Shown: piece by piece, positions 26,776 to 35,461 of the stretch | Layout: each line of letters begins with the position of its first letter | How positions within the stretch are numbered: the first letter of the stretch is position 1 | Source of the DNA: Pseudomonas sp. PA15(2017) | GTDB taxonomy: Bacteria > Pseudomonadota > Gammaproteobacteria > Pseudomonadales > Pseudomonadaceae | DNA length: 64,000 nucleotides | Direction of reading: 5' to 3' | NCBI RefSeq assembly: GCF_001945395.1 | Contig: NZ_MSXV01000007.1 | Coordinates: forward strand, 1-64,000 | Made by a program: the position numbers and the translations under genes | The notes under the pieces: generated by a model | What the model saw: only the letters and a program-made list of their open reading frames with translations | Databases searched by the model: none | Told to the model about the DNA's origin: nothing

Positions 26776-27558
26776 TCACTCCGCGATCTGCAGCTTGCGC
26801 GACTCGGTATAGAAGAAACGCAATTTCTCGTACTCGAACGGCGAGTTCAGCTGGCCGTAGCGGAAGCTGGTGGTCGAGCGCTGGTCGATGCCTCTGACCA
26901 CGATGACTTCCGGGTGGCTGCTGCTGACCTTGGCAACGTTGAGGTAGTTGATCTCCTGGGCGACGCCGAAGTCCACGACCAGGCCCGTGGTGTCGCGCAG
27001 GTTGGATGGGCCGAGAATCGGCAGCATCAGGTACGGGCCGGCGGGTGTGCCGTAGAAACCGAGGGTCTGGCCGAAGTCTTCGCGGTGCTTGGGCAGGCCC
27101 ATGAGCGTGGCTGGATCCCACAGGCCGGCCACGCCCAGCGTGGTGTTGAACAACAAGCGGGCAGTGGTGTTCAGGGCCCGTTCGCCTTTGAGCTGCAGGA
27201 CGCTGTTGATCAGGTTGGGCACGTCGCCCAGGTTACCGAAGAAGTTGGTCACGCCTTTTTGCACGAAGCCTGGGGTGACGTAGCGGTAACCGTCGACCAC
27301 GGGCAGGAACACCCATTGATCGAAGCGGTAGTTGAAGTGATAGACGCGGCGGTTCCAGGATTCCAGCGGGTCGTGGATCTCCAGCGCCGACAGGGTCGAG
27401 CGTTCGAACTCGCGCTGGTTCAGGCCCGGGTTGAACGTGAGCTTCCTGAGCGGCTGTTTGAAGCCATCGTCATCGACGGGGGCGGTGGTTTGCGCGGAGG
27501 CGGTGCCGCAACTCAACACGGCAGCGAACAATGCGAGAGTAGGAAAGGACTTAGCCAC
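26776..27558 (-). CDS. mlaA: MlaA/VacJ-family outer-membrane lipid asymmetry protein
   Basis: A protein of 260 residues that removes mislocalised phospholipids from the outer leaflet of the outer membrane as part of the Mla pathway. The VacJ core is clear: DPLESWNRRVYHFNYRFD, NFFGNLGDVPNLINSVLQ, RLLFNTTLGVAGLWDPA and GPYLMLPILGPSNLRD. The N-terminus has a signal peptide; AVLSC could serve as lipobox, but a signal peptidase I site (ASAQ) is also present, so lipidation is uncertain. The start is GTG at 27558 with GGAG at 7 nt. It overlaps the upstream hydrolase stop by 8 bp, so the two are co-translated. Other mla genes are not in the window. Confidence 0.92.
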   Translation of the reverse strand: MAKSFPTLALFAAVLSCGTASAQTTAPVDDDGFKQPLRKLTFNPGLNQREFERSTLSALEIHDPLESWNRRVYHFNYRFDQWVFLPVVDGYRYVTPGFVQKGVTNFFGNLGDVPNLINSVLQLKGERALNTTARLLFNTTLGVAGLWDPATLMGLPKHREDFGQTLGFYGTPAGPYLMLPILGPSNLRDTTGLVVDFGVAQEINYLNVAKVSSSHPEVIVVRGIDQRSTTSFRYGQLNSPFEYEKLRFFYTESRKLQIAE

Positions 27559-28849
27559 GGAAGAACTCCAACATGTCGTTGCTGTTGACGCGGTAATTGA
27601 GGTTGCCGCAGTGGCCGCCGTAGGGGTACACGGTCAGGCGATCGCCCATGGTGCGGCGCAGAAAGCCCAGGTCGCCAGGGCCGAGAATCACGTCATCGGC
27701 GTTGTGCATCACGGCGATTTTCGGGCTGTTCTTCAGGTAATCCTCGATACCGTACAGGCTGACCTCGTTGATCAGTTGATGGATGCTGCCACCGCCATAG
27801 CGGGCACGCCACATGGGGATCAGTTGCTCGGTCATGTAACAGTCGAAGTCGCACTGCAGCGCGCGGCGGAAGAACGGCGTCAGGCTGGTGCCTTCGCCGA
27901 TCGGGTAGTCGACGGGCGTGACCAGACCACGGCGGTTGATCAGGTCCGAGGTGAAGGTGATGTCGGCGGCCGAGAAGCGGAACGAGGTGCCGATCAGCAT
28001 GGCCAACTGTTCGTTGGTCAGCTGTTCCTTGGACTGCTGGAAGTCGTAGAGCAGGGCGTCGTTGATGTCCACGTAACCCTTCTGCTGGAAGTAGCGGGTC
28101 AGTTTGGCCAGCACCAGCTCGTAGAACGTCGTGCGGTTGGTGATGCCCTTGACCTGGGTCTGTACCAGGCGATCGAGGTTGGTGATCGAGGTGTACAGGT
28201 TGACCGGCGGGTTGAGCATCAGCACGCGCTTGAAGTTGAAGCTGCGGCGGGTCTCGTCCAATTGGCTGACGAAGGCGGCGTGCAGGGCGCCGAGGCTGTA
28301 GCCGGTCAGGTAATAGTCGGTGACCTGCAGGCGCGGGTGCTGGGCGCGCACGGCCTGCATGGCGCGGTACATGTCTTCGGCATCGTCGCGGCTGATGCCG
28401 GGCGTGGCGAAACGCGAGGCGGAAGTCATGAAGTCGTAGCTGGTCGGCGACGAAAGCTGCACGACGTGGTAACCGGCCCCATAGAAGAGTCTCTTCAGGT
28501 ACTCGGGCGTGCTGCTCGAGTAATGGGCGCCGGTTCCGGCGATGATGAAGATCAGCGGCGCTGGCCCATTCTGCTCGGCCAGCCGGTAACTCATCTTGGT
28601 CACCGCCCAGAAATTGTCGGGCAGCTGGAACTGACGCTCCGGACGCAGGCGAACCTGATAGTCACCCTGCTTGATGTCCGCGTCTTCGGGCAGCTCGGGG
28701 CGCAGGTCCGGCGGCGTGGTGGCAATGGTGGCTTCGAACGGGTTGGTCAGCGGGTAGCCGTAGGTCTGCGCATCGATGTCGGCGGCCCACAGGGGCGCGC
28801 TGAGCAGCAGAGTGCCGAGCAGAGCTGCAAGACGGGGAATGAAAGACAT
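27551..28849 (-). CDS. Exported alpha/beta-hydrolase, mlaA partner gene
   Basis: A protein of 432 residues with a signal peptide (LAALLGTLLLSAPLWA) and an alpha/beta-hydrolase fold. LIFIIAGTGAHYSSS looks like the oxyanion loop, GYSLGALHAAF carries the nucleophile Ser, MHNADDVILGPGD the acid Asp and GGHCGNL the His. I do not recognise a named subfamily; relatives have been mislabelled as kinases. Its stop overlaps the mlaA GTG start, so a shared envelope-lipid role, such as periplasmic lipase or esterase, is a fair inference. AAGGGA precedes the ATG. A perfect dyad at 28972-28989 lies in its upstream region. Confidence 0.82.
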   Translation of the reverse strand: MSFIPRLAALLGTLLLSAPLWAADIDAQTYGYPLTNPFEATIATTPPDLRPELPEDADIKQGDYQVRLRPERQFQLPDNFWAVTKMSYRLAEQNGPAPLIFIIAGTGAHYSSSTPEYLKRLFYGAGYHVVQLSSPTSYDFMTSASRFATPGISRDDAEDMYRAMQAVRAQHPRLQVTDYYLTGYSLGALHAAFVSQLDETRRSFNFKRVLMLNPPVNLYTSITNLDRLVQTQVKGITNRTTFYELVLAKLTRYFQQKGYVDINDALLYDFQQSKEQLTNEQLAMLIGTSFRFSAADITFTSDLINRRGLVTPVDYPIGEGTSLTPFFRRALQCDFDCYMTEQLIPMWRARYGGGSIHQLINEVSLYGIEDYLKNSPKIAVMHNADDVILGPGDLGFLRRTMGDRLTVYPYGGHCGNLNYRVNSNDMLEFFRG

Positions 28850-28971
28850 ACAAGATCCCTTTGGAAGAGAACATTCTTTTCAGAGGAGGGCCGGCAAGCC
28901 GGTGCTTTCGGCATCAGCCGCGATGGCTAGGACAACCGCCGTTGTATCAAAGTGCCATAGGAAATTCTGCC

Positions 28972-28989
28972 ATACCGCAAGTGCGGTAT
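28972..28989. promoter_or_regulatory. Perfect 8-bp dyad between divergent genes
   Basis: ATACCGCA-AG-TGCGGTAT (28972-28989) lies 123 bp upstream of the hydrolase-mlaA pair and 137 bp before the small membrane-protein gene at 29126. The position and symmetry suit an operator, but a short transcribed hairpin is equally possible. Confidence 0.35.
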
Positions 28990-29125
28990 ACCAGAGCGCG
29001 ATCAGGCTGCCAACGCCCTTGTCCACGGGGCTTTACGCCGTATTCGATCAGCAGAGATTTGCCGCTTGCATCCGCCTGCCGGGAGATTATGCTGAGCGCC
29101 GTTTTCAAACCCTCTGGAGCGCAAC

Positions 29126-29500
29126 ATGCCTCGTCGTTTACCCATCGTCGCCTTGGTGATCGCAGCACTCGTCTGCGTGATCGCCAGTTACGCGTTGCGC
29201 TACCTGCTCATGGAGGGGGGTCAGTGGGTTGGCCGCTGCGTCGAAGACCCGAGCATCCTGGCTTGTCAGGTGCGCGCCACCCTTGGCTGGATGATTCATC
29301 TGCGTGTCATCGCCTGGGCAGCGCTGGGCTGTGCGCTGCTGGCATTCGTTCTGCCTGGTGCCTGGGGCTGGCGCCTGGCCGTGCCGGGACTGCTGCTCGG
29401 TTTGCCGGCGCTGGCGCTGTATACCGCGAGCCTCGCGGTGTTCGCAGTCGTTCTTGCTTTGCTTCGTCTGGTGCGCGCGCCCGCGGTGGTGACGCGCTGA
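29126..29500 (+). CDS. Small membrane protein, unknown function
   Basis: A protein of 124 residues with about four hydrophobic segments (ALVIAALVCVIASYALRYLL, MIHLRVIAWAALGCALLAFVLPG, then two more) and a short basic tail. A likely outside loop carries two Cys (GRCVEDPSILACQ) that could pair. GGAG 6 nt before ATG supports the start. It is divergent from the hydrolase-mlaA pair and ends exactly where an inverted-repeat-bounded element begins. No family recognised. Confidence 0.7.
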   Translation: MPRRLPIVALVIAALVCVIASYALRYLLMEGGQWVGRCVEDPSILACQVRATLGWMIHLRVIAWAALGCALLAFVLPGAWGWRLAVPGLLLGLPALALYTASLAVFAVVLALLRLVRAPAVVTR

Positions 29501-29680
29501 GAGCCTGTTCACGCCCTTTCGGCTCGGTTTCGGCGCGTTGACTGCAAAGTGGCGGGGGCACCTAGTCCATGCCCGCGATTTTTCGCGCGCATGGCGCGTT
29601 CCCATAGTCGGTCGGCGAACGGCTGCCATTGCCTTGTAGCAGTTTCTGCAATATCGCCTGGAACCATCGTGAACAGGCTC
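29501..29680. mobile_element. 180-bp MITE-like element with 13-bp perfect inverted ends
   Basis: GAGCCTGTTCACG (29501-29513) and CGTGAACAGGCTC (29668-29680) are perfect inverted repeats bounding 180 bp. Inside lies a second near-perfect dyad (CATGCCCGCGA/TCGCGCGCATG, about 29569-29594). There is no transposase gene. It starts directly after the TGA of the membrane-protein gene. The form is that of a non-autonomous mobile element. I have a general memory of similar sequences in other Pseudomonas genomes, which I cannot check. No clear target duplication is seen. Confidence 0.6.
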
Positions 29681-30007
29681 CAAGACGCATGCCCTTCGAC
29701 GTCTTGTCCGTTGTCAGCAATCGGGTGCATTAGCCGAAGGCGTAATGCGCCGAACGATGACCGCCACATCACGAAAACCAAAAAGCGCAAACACCCGGCG
29801 CGAGGCAGAACGTTCGGTGTTGCACAGCATGTCGCCTTTCGCGATGAACGGCGGATTACGCTCCCGGGTTTCGCCCACCGGATAACGCCTTCGGCTAATC
29901 CAGGTTACCGGTGATCCATCCGCATCAGGGATTTGCTCGAATACGTTGGAATACGTGGCTCCAGGACGTCGGGCGCTGCGCGGCAAGCGCAGCGCCCGCA
30001 GTGGGGG
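29681..30007. repeat. Gene-free stretch with REP-like palindromes
   Basis: No supported gene was found in this 327-bp stretch. GCATTA-GCCGAAGGCG-TAATGC lies at 29727-29748. A second unit with GCGGATTACG and ...CCTTCGGCTAATC lies at 29848-29904. Both share the core GCCGAAGGC, so they are one repeat family. The DNA between may be decayed mobile sequence. Confidence 0.55.
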
Positions 30008-31561
30008 CTACTGCTTCGAGTGGCGTACGCCGCGCCATAGAGCCGCTGCCAGCAGGGCGCTGGTGACGGCCCAGCCGATGGCCTGCAGGTTATCCAGGGT
30101 TTCCTCGTAGAGCTGCGGCACGATGCCGGCAGCGATCAATACCGCCAGCAAGGTGATTTCCCGGCGCGGCCCTGCCACCGGGCGCAGCAGATACACCAGT
30201 GCCGGCAACAGCAATGCGGCACTCGGGAAGCTGCGGTAGCGCGCATCGGCGACCATCGCCAGCATCATCACCGCACCGGCAAAGCCGGCTGCCGCCAGCC
30301 ACCAGCCGGCACGGCGCTCCAGCCAGCCAAAGGCCTGGGCCCGCCAGCCCTGCGCCGTGGACAGGGCCAGCGCGGCATGGGCCAGTACCAGCAGGTTGAG
30401 GGCGAGCAGGGCGCCTGCCCACAGCCATTCGCCGACATAGCGGCTGGTGACCCAGGCCAGCTCCGCCCACAGGCCGATGCAGGCGGCGCCCAGTGCGGCC
30501 AGCAACGGCAACAGCACGGCGCTGCGCGTCGAACTCGGGCGGCCGCCGACCAGCAGGCCGAAGGCCAGAACACCCGTGCTGATGGCCAGCCACAGAGGCC
30601 AGTGCGGCAGGTTGGAAACCGGGCCGGCGAGGATCGACTTGTCCTGGCGGTCAGCGTCGTACAGGCCCCAGAAACCGCCCACTGCACCTTCGCTCACGCG
30701 TTTCCAGGGTTGGTCGAAGGCTTCGATCAGGTTGTAGCGCCAGCCGTGCTGTTCGGCCAGGGCGACGAAGCCGCGGATGAAGGTGGCCTGGTTGACGCGG
30801 CTGGGCACGGCGGTCTCGCGCTGGCGGCCTTCGCTGGGCCAGCCGGTCTCACCGATCATGATGTCCTTCGGTGCGAACTGCTTGCCGAACAGCTCGCGCA
30901 CCTCGGTCACTTCGTGCAGGGCCGCGTCGATGCCGGCCGGGTTGTCTTCCCAGTACGGCAGCAGGTGAATGGTTATGAAGTCCACCGCCGGCGCCACTTC
31001 CGGATGCTTGAGCCAGAACTCCCAGACGTCGGCATAGGTGACGGGTTGGCTGATCTCGGCCTTGACCTGGTTGATCAGCTCGACCAGTTGCCCGCCGGTG
31101 ACTTCCTTGCGCAGCAGTGCTTCGTTACCAACGATGACCGCCTCGACCACATCCGGATTTTCCTTGGCCAGCTTGATCAGGCCCTGGATCTCGATGGCCG
31201 TGTCATGGGGGTTACGGCTGACCCAGGCACCGGTGATCAGCTTCAAGCCGTGCTTGCGGGCCAGTTCCGGCAGCGCCTCCAGGCCGGTGACCGAGTAGGT
31301 GCGGATGCATTGGAAGCGCTCGGCCAGCAGCGCCAGGTCGGTGTCCATCTGCTCCGGGTGGATCTGCAGAGGGAGATCGAAGGGCGACTGGTCCTTGCCG
31401 AACGGCGTGTACGACGCGCATTGCAATTTGTGGGTCGGCGTGGCCGCGTCGGCCAGCACCACCGGCTTGCCGATGATTTGCCAGAGGCTGCCCAATGCGA
31501 GAAAACCGACGATGCAGGCACAGAGGTAGGGGAGCAGAGGAAAGCGGGCGGTGGCGGGCAT
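30008..31561 (-). CDS. Membrane-bound GH17 beta-1,3-glucan enzyme
   Basis: A protein of 517 residues. An N-terminal TM segment (YLCACIVGFLALGSLWQII) is followed by a periplasmic glycoside hydrolase family 17 domain (about 45-300). The likely acid/base Glu is in AVIVGNEALLR and the nucleophile Glu in MIGETGWPSEG. The C-terminal 200 residues form about eight TM segments. Bacterial GH17 domains of this kind act as beta-1,3-glucanosyltransferases that cut and re-join glucan chains; that activity is inferred. The start at 31561 (MPATARF) fits the TM position, but ribosome sites here are weak and 31594 or 31609 are possible. No glucan synthase gene is adjacent. Confidence 0.85.
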   Translation of the reverse strand: MPATARFPLLPYLCACIVGFLALGSLWQIIGKPVVLADAATPTHKLQCASYTPFGKDQSPFDLPLQIHPEQMDTDLALLAERFQCIRTYSVTGLEALPELARKHGLKLITGAWVSRNPHDTAIEIQGLIKLAKENPDVVEAVIVGNEALLRKEVTGGQLVELINQVKAEISQPVTYADVWEFWLKHPEVAPAVDFITIHLLPYWEDNPAGIDAALHEVTEVRELFGKQFAPKDIMIGETGWPSEGRQRETAVPSRVNQATFIRGFVALAEQHGWRYNLIEAFDQPWKRVSEGAVGGFWGLYDADRQDKSILAGPVSNLPHWPLWLAISTGVLAFGLLVGGRPSSTRSAVLLPLLAALGAACIGLWAELAWVTSRYVGEWLWAGALLALNLLVLAHAALALSTAQGWRAQAFGWLERRAGWWLAAAGFAGAVMMLAMVADARYRSFPSAALLLPALVYLLRPVAGPRREITLLAVLIAAGIVPQLYEETLDNLQAIGWAVTSALLAAALWRGVRHSKQ

Positions 31562-31743
31562 GGTCGAACACGCATGGTAATGGAGACGGCGCATCTTAGC
31601 GGCGAGCAAGGCCTTTAGATAGACGGGAAAAGGTAGTTACAAAGGCTCCTTTGACGGGACGTTCAGACTGGCTATTTTCATCGTGCGGCGTGAGGAACAC
31701 CCGCGTCGCTCAACTCGAGTGGAACTTACAGAGGATGTTGATC

Positions 31744-32070
31744 ATGCTGAAAGCTACCCTGCAAGCCCTGTTGTTTTCCTTGGTTGCCAGTGCGTCATGG
31801 CTGGCCAGCGCCAATGAGGCGGCGAAGGCACCCGCGTCCGAGCCTGTGGCCCAGCAAGTGGCCGAACTCAATCCCGTCAACCTCAATACTGCCGATGCCG
31901 AGACCCTGCAGCGCGAGCTCAGCGGCGTTGGTGCGGTAAAGGCACAGGCCATCGTCGCTTATCGCGATACCCACGGTGAGTTCGCCTCGGTGGACGAACT
32001 GCTCGAAGTCAAAGGCATCGGTGAAGCCTTGCTCGAGCGCAACCGCGACAAGCTGACAGTCAGCCAGTAG
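31744..32070 (+). CDS. ComEA-like helix-hairpin-helix protein
   Basis: A protein of 108 residues with a signal peptide (LKATLQALLFSLVASASWLASA) and a C-terminal pair of helix-hairpin-helix motifs: PVNLNTADAETLQRELSGVG and FASVDELLEVKGIGEALLE. This is the layout of ComEA-type periplasmic DNA-binding proteins. In competent bacteria ComEA ratchets incoming DNA, while many Pseudomonas have such a protein without proven competence. The ATG at 31744 has GAGG 9 nt upstream; ATG 31735 lies on the ribosome site and is unlikely. It is monocistronic with a strong terminator. Confidence 0.9.
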   Translation: MLKATLQALLFSLVASASWLASANEAAKAPASEPVAQQVAELNPVNLNTADAETLQRELSGVGAVKAQAIVAYRDTHGEFASVDELLEVKGIGEALLERNRDKLTVSQ

Positions 32071-32085
32071 CGGCGGGTGTCCCGG

Positions 32086-32115
32086 GCCGCGCCTCCTTCG
32101 GGGGCGCGGCTTTTT
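32086..32115 (+). terminator. Rho-independent terminator of the ComEA-like gene
   Basis: The stem GCCGCGCC/GGCGCGGC (32086-32093, 32103-32110) is followed at once by TTTTT (32111-32115). It lies 16 bp past the stop and separates this gene from the flagellar block. Confidence 0.92.
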
Positions 32116-32224
32116 CATGGGCAACAGCTTTCAGTCACCGCCGCTCCATCGCGAGCCGGGGGCAAGACTGGCGCGTTTTCTGCTTCGTCTGCCTGGTGGT
32201 CATGGATTGATGGCGGGGAGGTAG

Positions 32225-32241
32225 TTGGCACCCTTGTTGCA
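32225..32241 (+). promoter_or_regulatory. Sigma-54 promoter of fliEFGHIJ
   Basis: TTGGCACCCTTGTTGCA has GG at 32227-32228 and GC at 32239-32240 with exactly 10 nt between, close to the consensus TGGCACG-N4-TTGCA. Transcription would begin near 32252, about 50 nt before fliE. In P. aeruginosa this operon depends on RpoN with FleQ/FleR. Confidence 0.88.
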
Positions 32242-32300
32242 AATGCCTTTGGCAAAGCACGCGCGGCGTCAAAAAACCGCGGTCAGGTGGAGGAAAGGTC

Positions 32301-32630
32301 ATGAGTCAGGGTGTCGCGTTCAATCGTCTAATGCTGGAAATGCGCTCGATGCAGGCCGAGGCCATGGCGCGCAAACCGGCTGCGCCCCAGGCTCAGGAAG
32401 TCGGTGCGCCGAGCTTCTCGGACATGCTCGGCCAGGCGGTGAACAAGGTCAGCGAAACTCAGCAGGCGGCCGGCCAATTGGCCAACGCCTTCGAAATGGG
32501 CCAAAGCGGCGTCGACCTGACCGACGTAATGATCGCTTCGCAGAAATCCAGTGTTTCGTTTCAGGCCATGACCCAAGTGCGCAACAAGCTGGTTCAGGCG
32601 TATCAAGACATCATGCAGATGCCGGTTTAA
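32301..32630 (+). CDS. fliE: Flagellar hook-basal body protein FliE
   Basis: A 109-residue protein that joins the MS ring to the proximal rod. The C-terminal half has the FliE/rod signature: [39 protein letters not shown]. The N-terminal half is loosely structured. There is no cleavable signal, as expected for a substrate of the flagellar export gate. GGAGGAAAGG precedes the ATG. First gene of the fliEFGHIJ operon behind a sigma-54 promoter. Confidence 0.96.
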   Translation: MSQGVAFNRLMLEMRSMQAEAMARKPAAPQAQEVGAPSFSDMLGQAVNKVSETQQAAGQLANAFEMGQSGVDLTDVMIASQKSSVSFQAMTQVRNKLVQAYQDIMQMPV

Positions 32631-32646
32631 GGGGTAGATTTCGATC

Positions 32647-34449
32647 ATGGCCGACGCTCTCGCCGCAAACGTACCTGCCACCGCCGCCGACAACGCGCCG
32701 AAGAAGCCGCTGTTCGGGCTGACCTTCCTGGAAAACCTCTCCGACATGCCGCTGCTGCGTCAGGCCGGTCTGCTGATCGGCCTGGCCGCCAGCGTGGCGA
32801 TCGGTTTCGCTGTGGTGCTGTGGTCGCAGCAGCCCGAGTACAAGCCGCTGTATGGCAGCCTCGATGGCATGGATGCGCGTGGCGTAATGGAAACCCTGGC
32901 CGCCGCGAATATCGATTACACCATCGAGCCGAATTCCGGCGCCCTGCTGGTCAAGTCCTCCGACCTGGCCCAGGCACGCATTCGCCTGGCGTCCGCTGGT
33001 GTGGCGCCGACCGATACCAGCATCGGTTTCGAGATCCTCGACAAGGAGCAGGGCCTCGGTACCAGCCAGTTCATGGAGGCGACCCGCTACCGCCGTGGCC
33101 TGGAAGGTGAGCTGGCGCGCACTGTATCGAGCCTGAACAACGTCAAGGCCGCCCGCGTTCACCTGGCGATCCCGAAGAGTTCGGTGTTCGTGCGTGACGA
33201 GCGCAAGCCCAGCGCCTCGGTGCTGGTCGAGCTGTATGCCGGGCGCAGCCTGGAGCCGAGCCAGGTGATGGCGATCGTCAACCTGGTGGCCAGCAGCGTG
33301 CCGGAGATGGACAAGGGCCAGGTCACCGTGGTCGACCAGAAGGGCAATCTGCTGTCCGATCAGCAGGAAATGTCCGAGTTGAGCATGGCCGGCAAACAGT
33401 TCGACTACAGCCGCCGCATGGAAAGCCTGTTCACCCAGCGCGTGCACAACATCCTGCAGCCGGTGCTTGGCGTAGGTCGCTACAAGGCCGAAGTGTCCGC
33501 CGACGTGGATTTCAGCGCCGTCGAATCGACCTCGGAAACCTTCAACCCGGATCAGCCGGCCCTGCGCAGCGAGCAGCAGGTCAACGAACAACGCAGCAGC
33601 GGTAGCGGCCCTCAAGGCGTACCGGGTGCGCTGAGCAATCAACCGCCAGGCCCGGCTGCCGCGCCGCAGCAGGCCGGTGGTGTCGCTGCACCCGGCGGCC
33701 CGATCGCCCCCGGCCAGCCACTGGTCGACGCCAATGGCCAGCAGATCATGGACCCGGCCACTGGCCAGCCGATGCTGGCGCCGTACCCGGCCGACAAGCG
33801 TGACCAGTCGACCCGCAACTTCGAGCTCGATCGTTCGGTCAGCTACACCAAGCAGCAGCAGGGTCGCCTGCGCCGGCTTTCCGTCGCCGTGGTGGTCGAT
33901 GACCAGATGCGTGTCGATCCGGCTACCGGCGAAGCCACCCGTGTGCCGTGGACCAGCGACGACCTGGCGCGCTTCACTCGCCTGGTCCAGGATTCGGTCG
34001 GTTACGATGCCAGCCGTGGCGACAGCGTCAGCGTGATCAACACGCCGTTCAGCAGTGAACCCGCGGAAGTGATCGAGGTACCGTGGTACCAGAGCGAACT
34101 GTTCCTGATGGCCATGGGCGGCCTCAAGTCGCTGTTTCCGGCCCTGTTGATCTTCCTGCTGGTGTGGTTCGTACTGCGCCCGGTACTCAACAACATCACC
34201 GGTGGCGGCAAAGGCAAGGAGCTGGCCCTGGCCGGCGGCGGTCGCGACGGCGACGTCGACCTCGGCGAGATGGGTGGCATGGATGGGCTGGCCTCCGATC
34301 GGGTAAGCCTCGGCGGGCCGCAAAGCATTATGTTGCCGAGCCCGAGCGAGGGGTATGATGCACAACTGAACGCGATCAAGAGTTTGGTCGCCGAAGATCC
34401 GGGCCGCGTCGCCCAGGTAGTCAAAGACTGGATCAATGCCGATGAATGA
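32647..34449 (+). CDS. fliF: Flagellar MS-ring protein FliF
   Basis: A 600-residue inner-membrane protein that builds the MS ring. Two TM segments are seen: LLIGLAASVAIGFAVVLWS (about 40-60) and SLFPALLIFLLVWFVLRPVL (about 495-515). Between them are the ring-building YscJ-like domains and a Pro/Gly-rich linker (about 315-390). The C-terminal cytoplasmic tail ends ...VAEDPGRVAQVVKDWINADE, the part that binds FliG. The fliG start overlaps its last codons. Confidence 0.97.
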   Translation: MADALAANVPATAADNAPKKPLFGLTFLENLSDMPLLRQAGLLIGLAASVAIGFAVVLWSQQPEYKPLYGSLDGMDARGVMETLAAANIDYTIEPNSGALLVKSSDLAQARIRLASAGVAPTDTSIGFEILDKEQGLGTSQFMEATRYRRGLEGELARTVSSLNNVKAARVHLAIPKSSVFVRDERKPSASVLVELYAGRSLEPSQVMAIVNLVASSVPEMDKGQVTVVDQKGNLLSDQQEMSELSMAGKQFDYSRRMESLFTQRVHNILQPVLGVGRYKAEVSADVDFSAVESTSETFNPDQPALRSEQQVNEQRSSGSGPQGVPGALSNQPPGPAAAPQQAGGVAAPGGPIAPGQPLVDANGQQIMDPATGQPMLAPYPADKRDQSTRNFELDRSVSYTKQQQGRLRRLSVAVVVDDQMRVDPATGEATRVPWTSDDLARFTRLVQDSVGYDASRGDSVSVINTPFSSEPAEVIEVPWYQSELFLMAMGGLKSLFPALLIFLLVWFVLRPVLNNITGGGKGKELALAGGGRDGDVDLGEMGGMDGLASDRVSLGGPQSIMLPSPSEGYDAQLNAIKSLVAEDPGRVAQVVKDWINADE

Positions 34450-35458
34450 GAACCGCACCCCCACCAAGATGAGCAAGGTCGAGAAGGCCGCCATCCTGCT
34501 GCTGTCGCTCGGCGAGACCGATGCGGCTCAGGTGCTTCGCCATCTCGGGCCCAAGGAAGTCCAGCGCGTGGGTGTGGCGATGGCCGCCATGCGCAACATT
34601 CACCGCGAGCAGGTCGAGCAGGTGATGGGCGAGTTCGTCGAAACCGTCGGCGACCAGACCAGCCTGGGCGTGGGCGCCGACGGCTACATCCGCAAGATGC
34701 TTACCCAGGCCCTCGGCGAGGACAAGGCCGGCAACCTGATCGACCGTATCCTGCTCGGTGGCAGCACCAGCGGCCTGGACAGCCTGAAGTGGATGGAGCC
34801 GCGTGCGGTCGCCGATGTGATTCGCTACGAGCACCCGCAGATTCAGGCCATCGTGGTCGCCTACCTGGACCCGGACCAGGCCGGCGAAGTGCTTGGGCAC
34901 TTCGACCACAAGGTGCGCCTGGACATCGTCCTGCGGGTGTCATCGCTTAACACCGTGCAGCCCGCTGCGCTCAAGGAGTTGAACCTGATTCTGGAGAAGC
35001 AGTTCTCCGGCAGCTCCAACACCACCCGCGCCACCATGGGCGGCGTGAAGCGCGCTGCGGACATCATGAACTTCCTCGACAGTTCGGTCGAAGGGCCGCT
35101 GATGGATTCGATCCGCGAGATCGACGAGGACCTGTCGTCGCAGATCGAAGACCTGATGTTCGTCTTCGATAACCTGGCCGACGTCGACGACCGCGGCATC
35201 CAGGCGCTGCTGCGCGAGGTCTCCTCCGACGTGCTGGTATTGGCCCTCAAGGGTGCGGACGAGGCGATCAAGGAAAAGGTCTTCAAGAACATGTCCAAAC
35301 GGGCCGCCGAATTGTTGCGCGACGATCTGGAGGCCAAGGGGCCGGTTCGGGTCAGCGACGTGGAAACGGCGCAGAAGGAAATCCTCACCATTGCCCGACG
35401 CATGGCCGAGGCCGGCGAGATCGTGCTGGGCGGCAAGGGTGGCGAGGAGATGGTGTAA
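34442..35458 (+). CDS. fliG: Flagellar motor switch protein FliG
   Basis: A 338-residue C-ring protein linking the MS ring to FliM and taking torque from the stators. KVEKAAILLLSLGE marks the N-terminal domain, and the EHPQ motif appears in RYEHPQIQAIV. The C-terminal charged helix region carries DLMFVFDNLADVDDRGIQALLREV, with the charged residues used in stator contact. The ATG at 34442 overlaps the end of fliF by 8 bp; ATG 34436 is an alternative two codons earlier. The length with 34442 fits Pseudomonas FliG. Confidence 0.96.
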   Translation: MNENRTPTKMSKVEKAAILLLSLGETDAAQVLRHLGPKEVQRVGVAMAAMRNIHREQVEQVMGEFVETVGDQTSLGVGADGYIRKMLTQALGEDKAGNLIDRILLGGSTSGLDSLKWMEPRAVADVIRYEHPQIQAIVVAYLDPDQAGEVLGHFDHKVRLDIVLRVSSLNTVQPAALKELNLILEKQFSGSSNTTRATMGGVKRAADIMNFLDSSVEGPLMDSIREIDEDLSSQIEDLMFVFDNLADVDDRGIQALLREVSSDVLVLALKGADEAIKEKVFKNMSKRAAELLRDDLEAKGPVRVSDVETAQKEILTIARRMAEAGEIVLGGKGGEEMV

Positions 35459-35461
35459 TCC

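Noticed and set aside
29549..29914. Open frames across the MITE-like element and REP units
   Set aside because: They run through inverted-repeat DNA on both strands and lack ribosome sites; better explained as repeat DNA.
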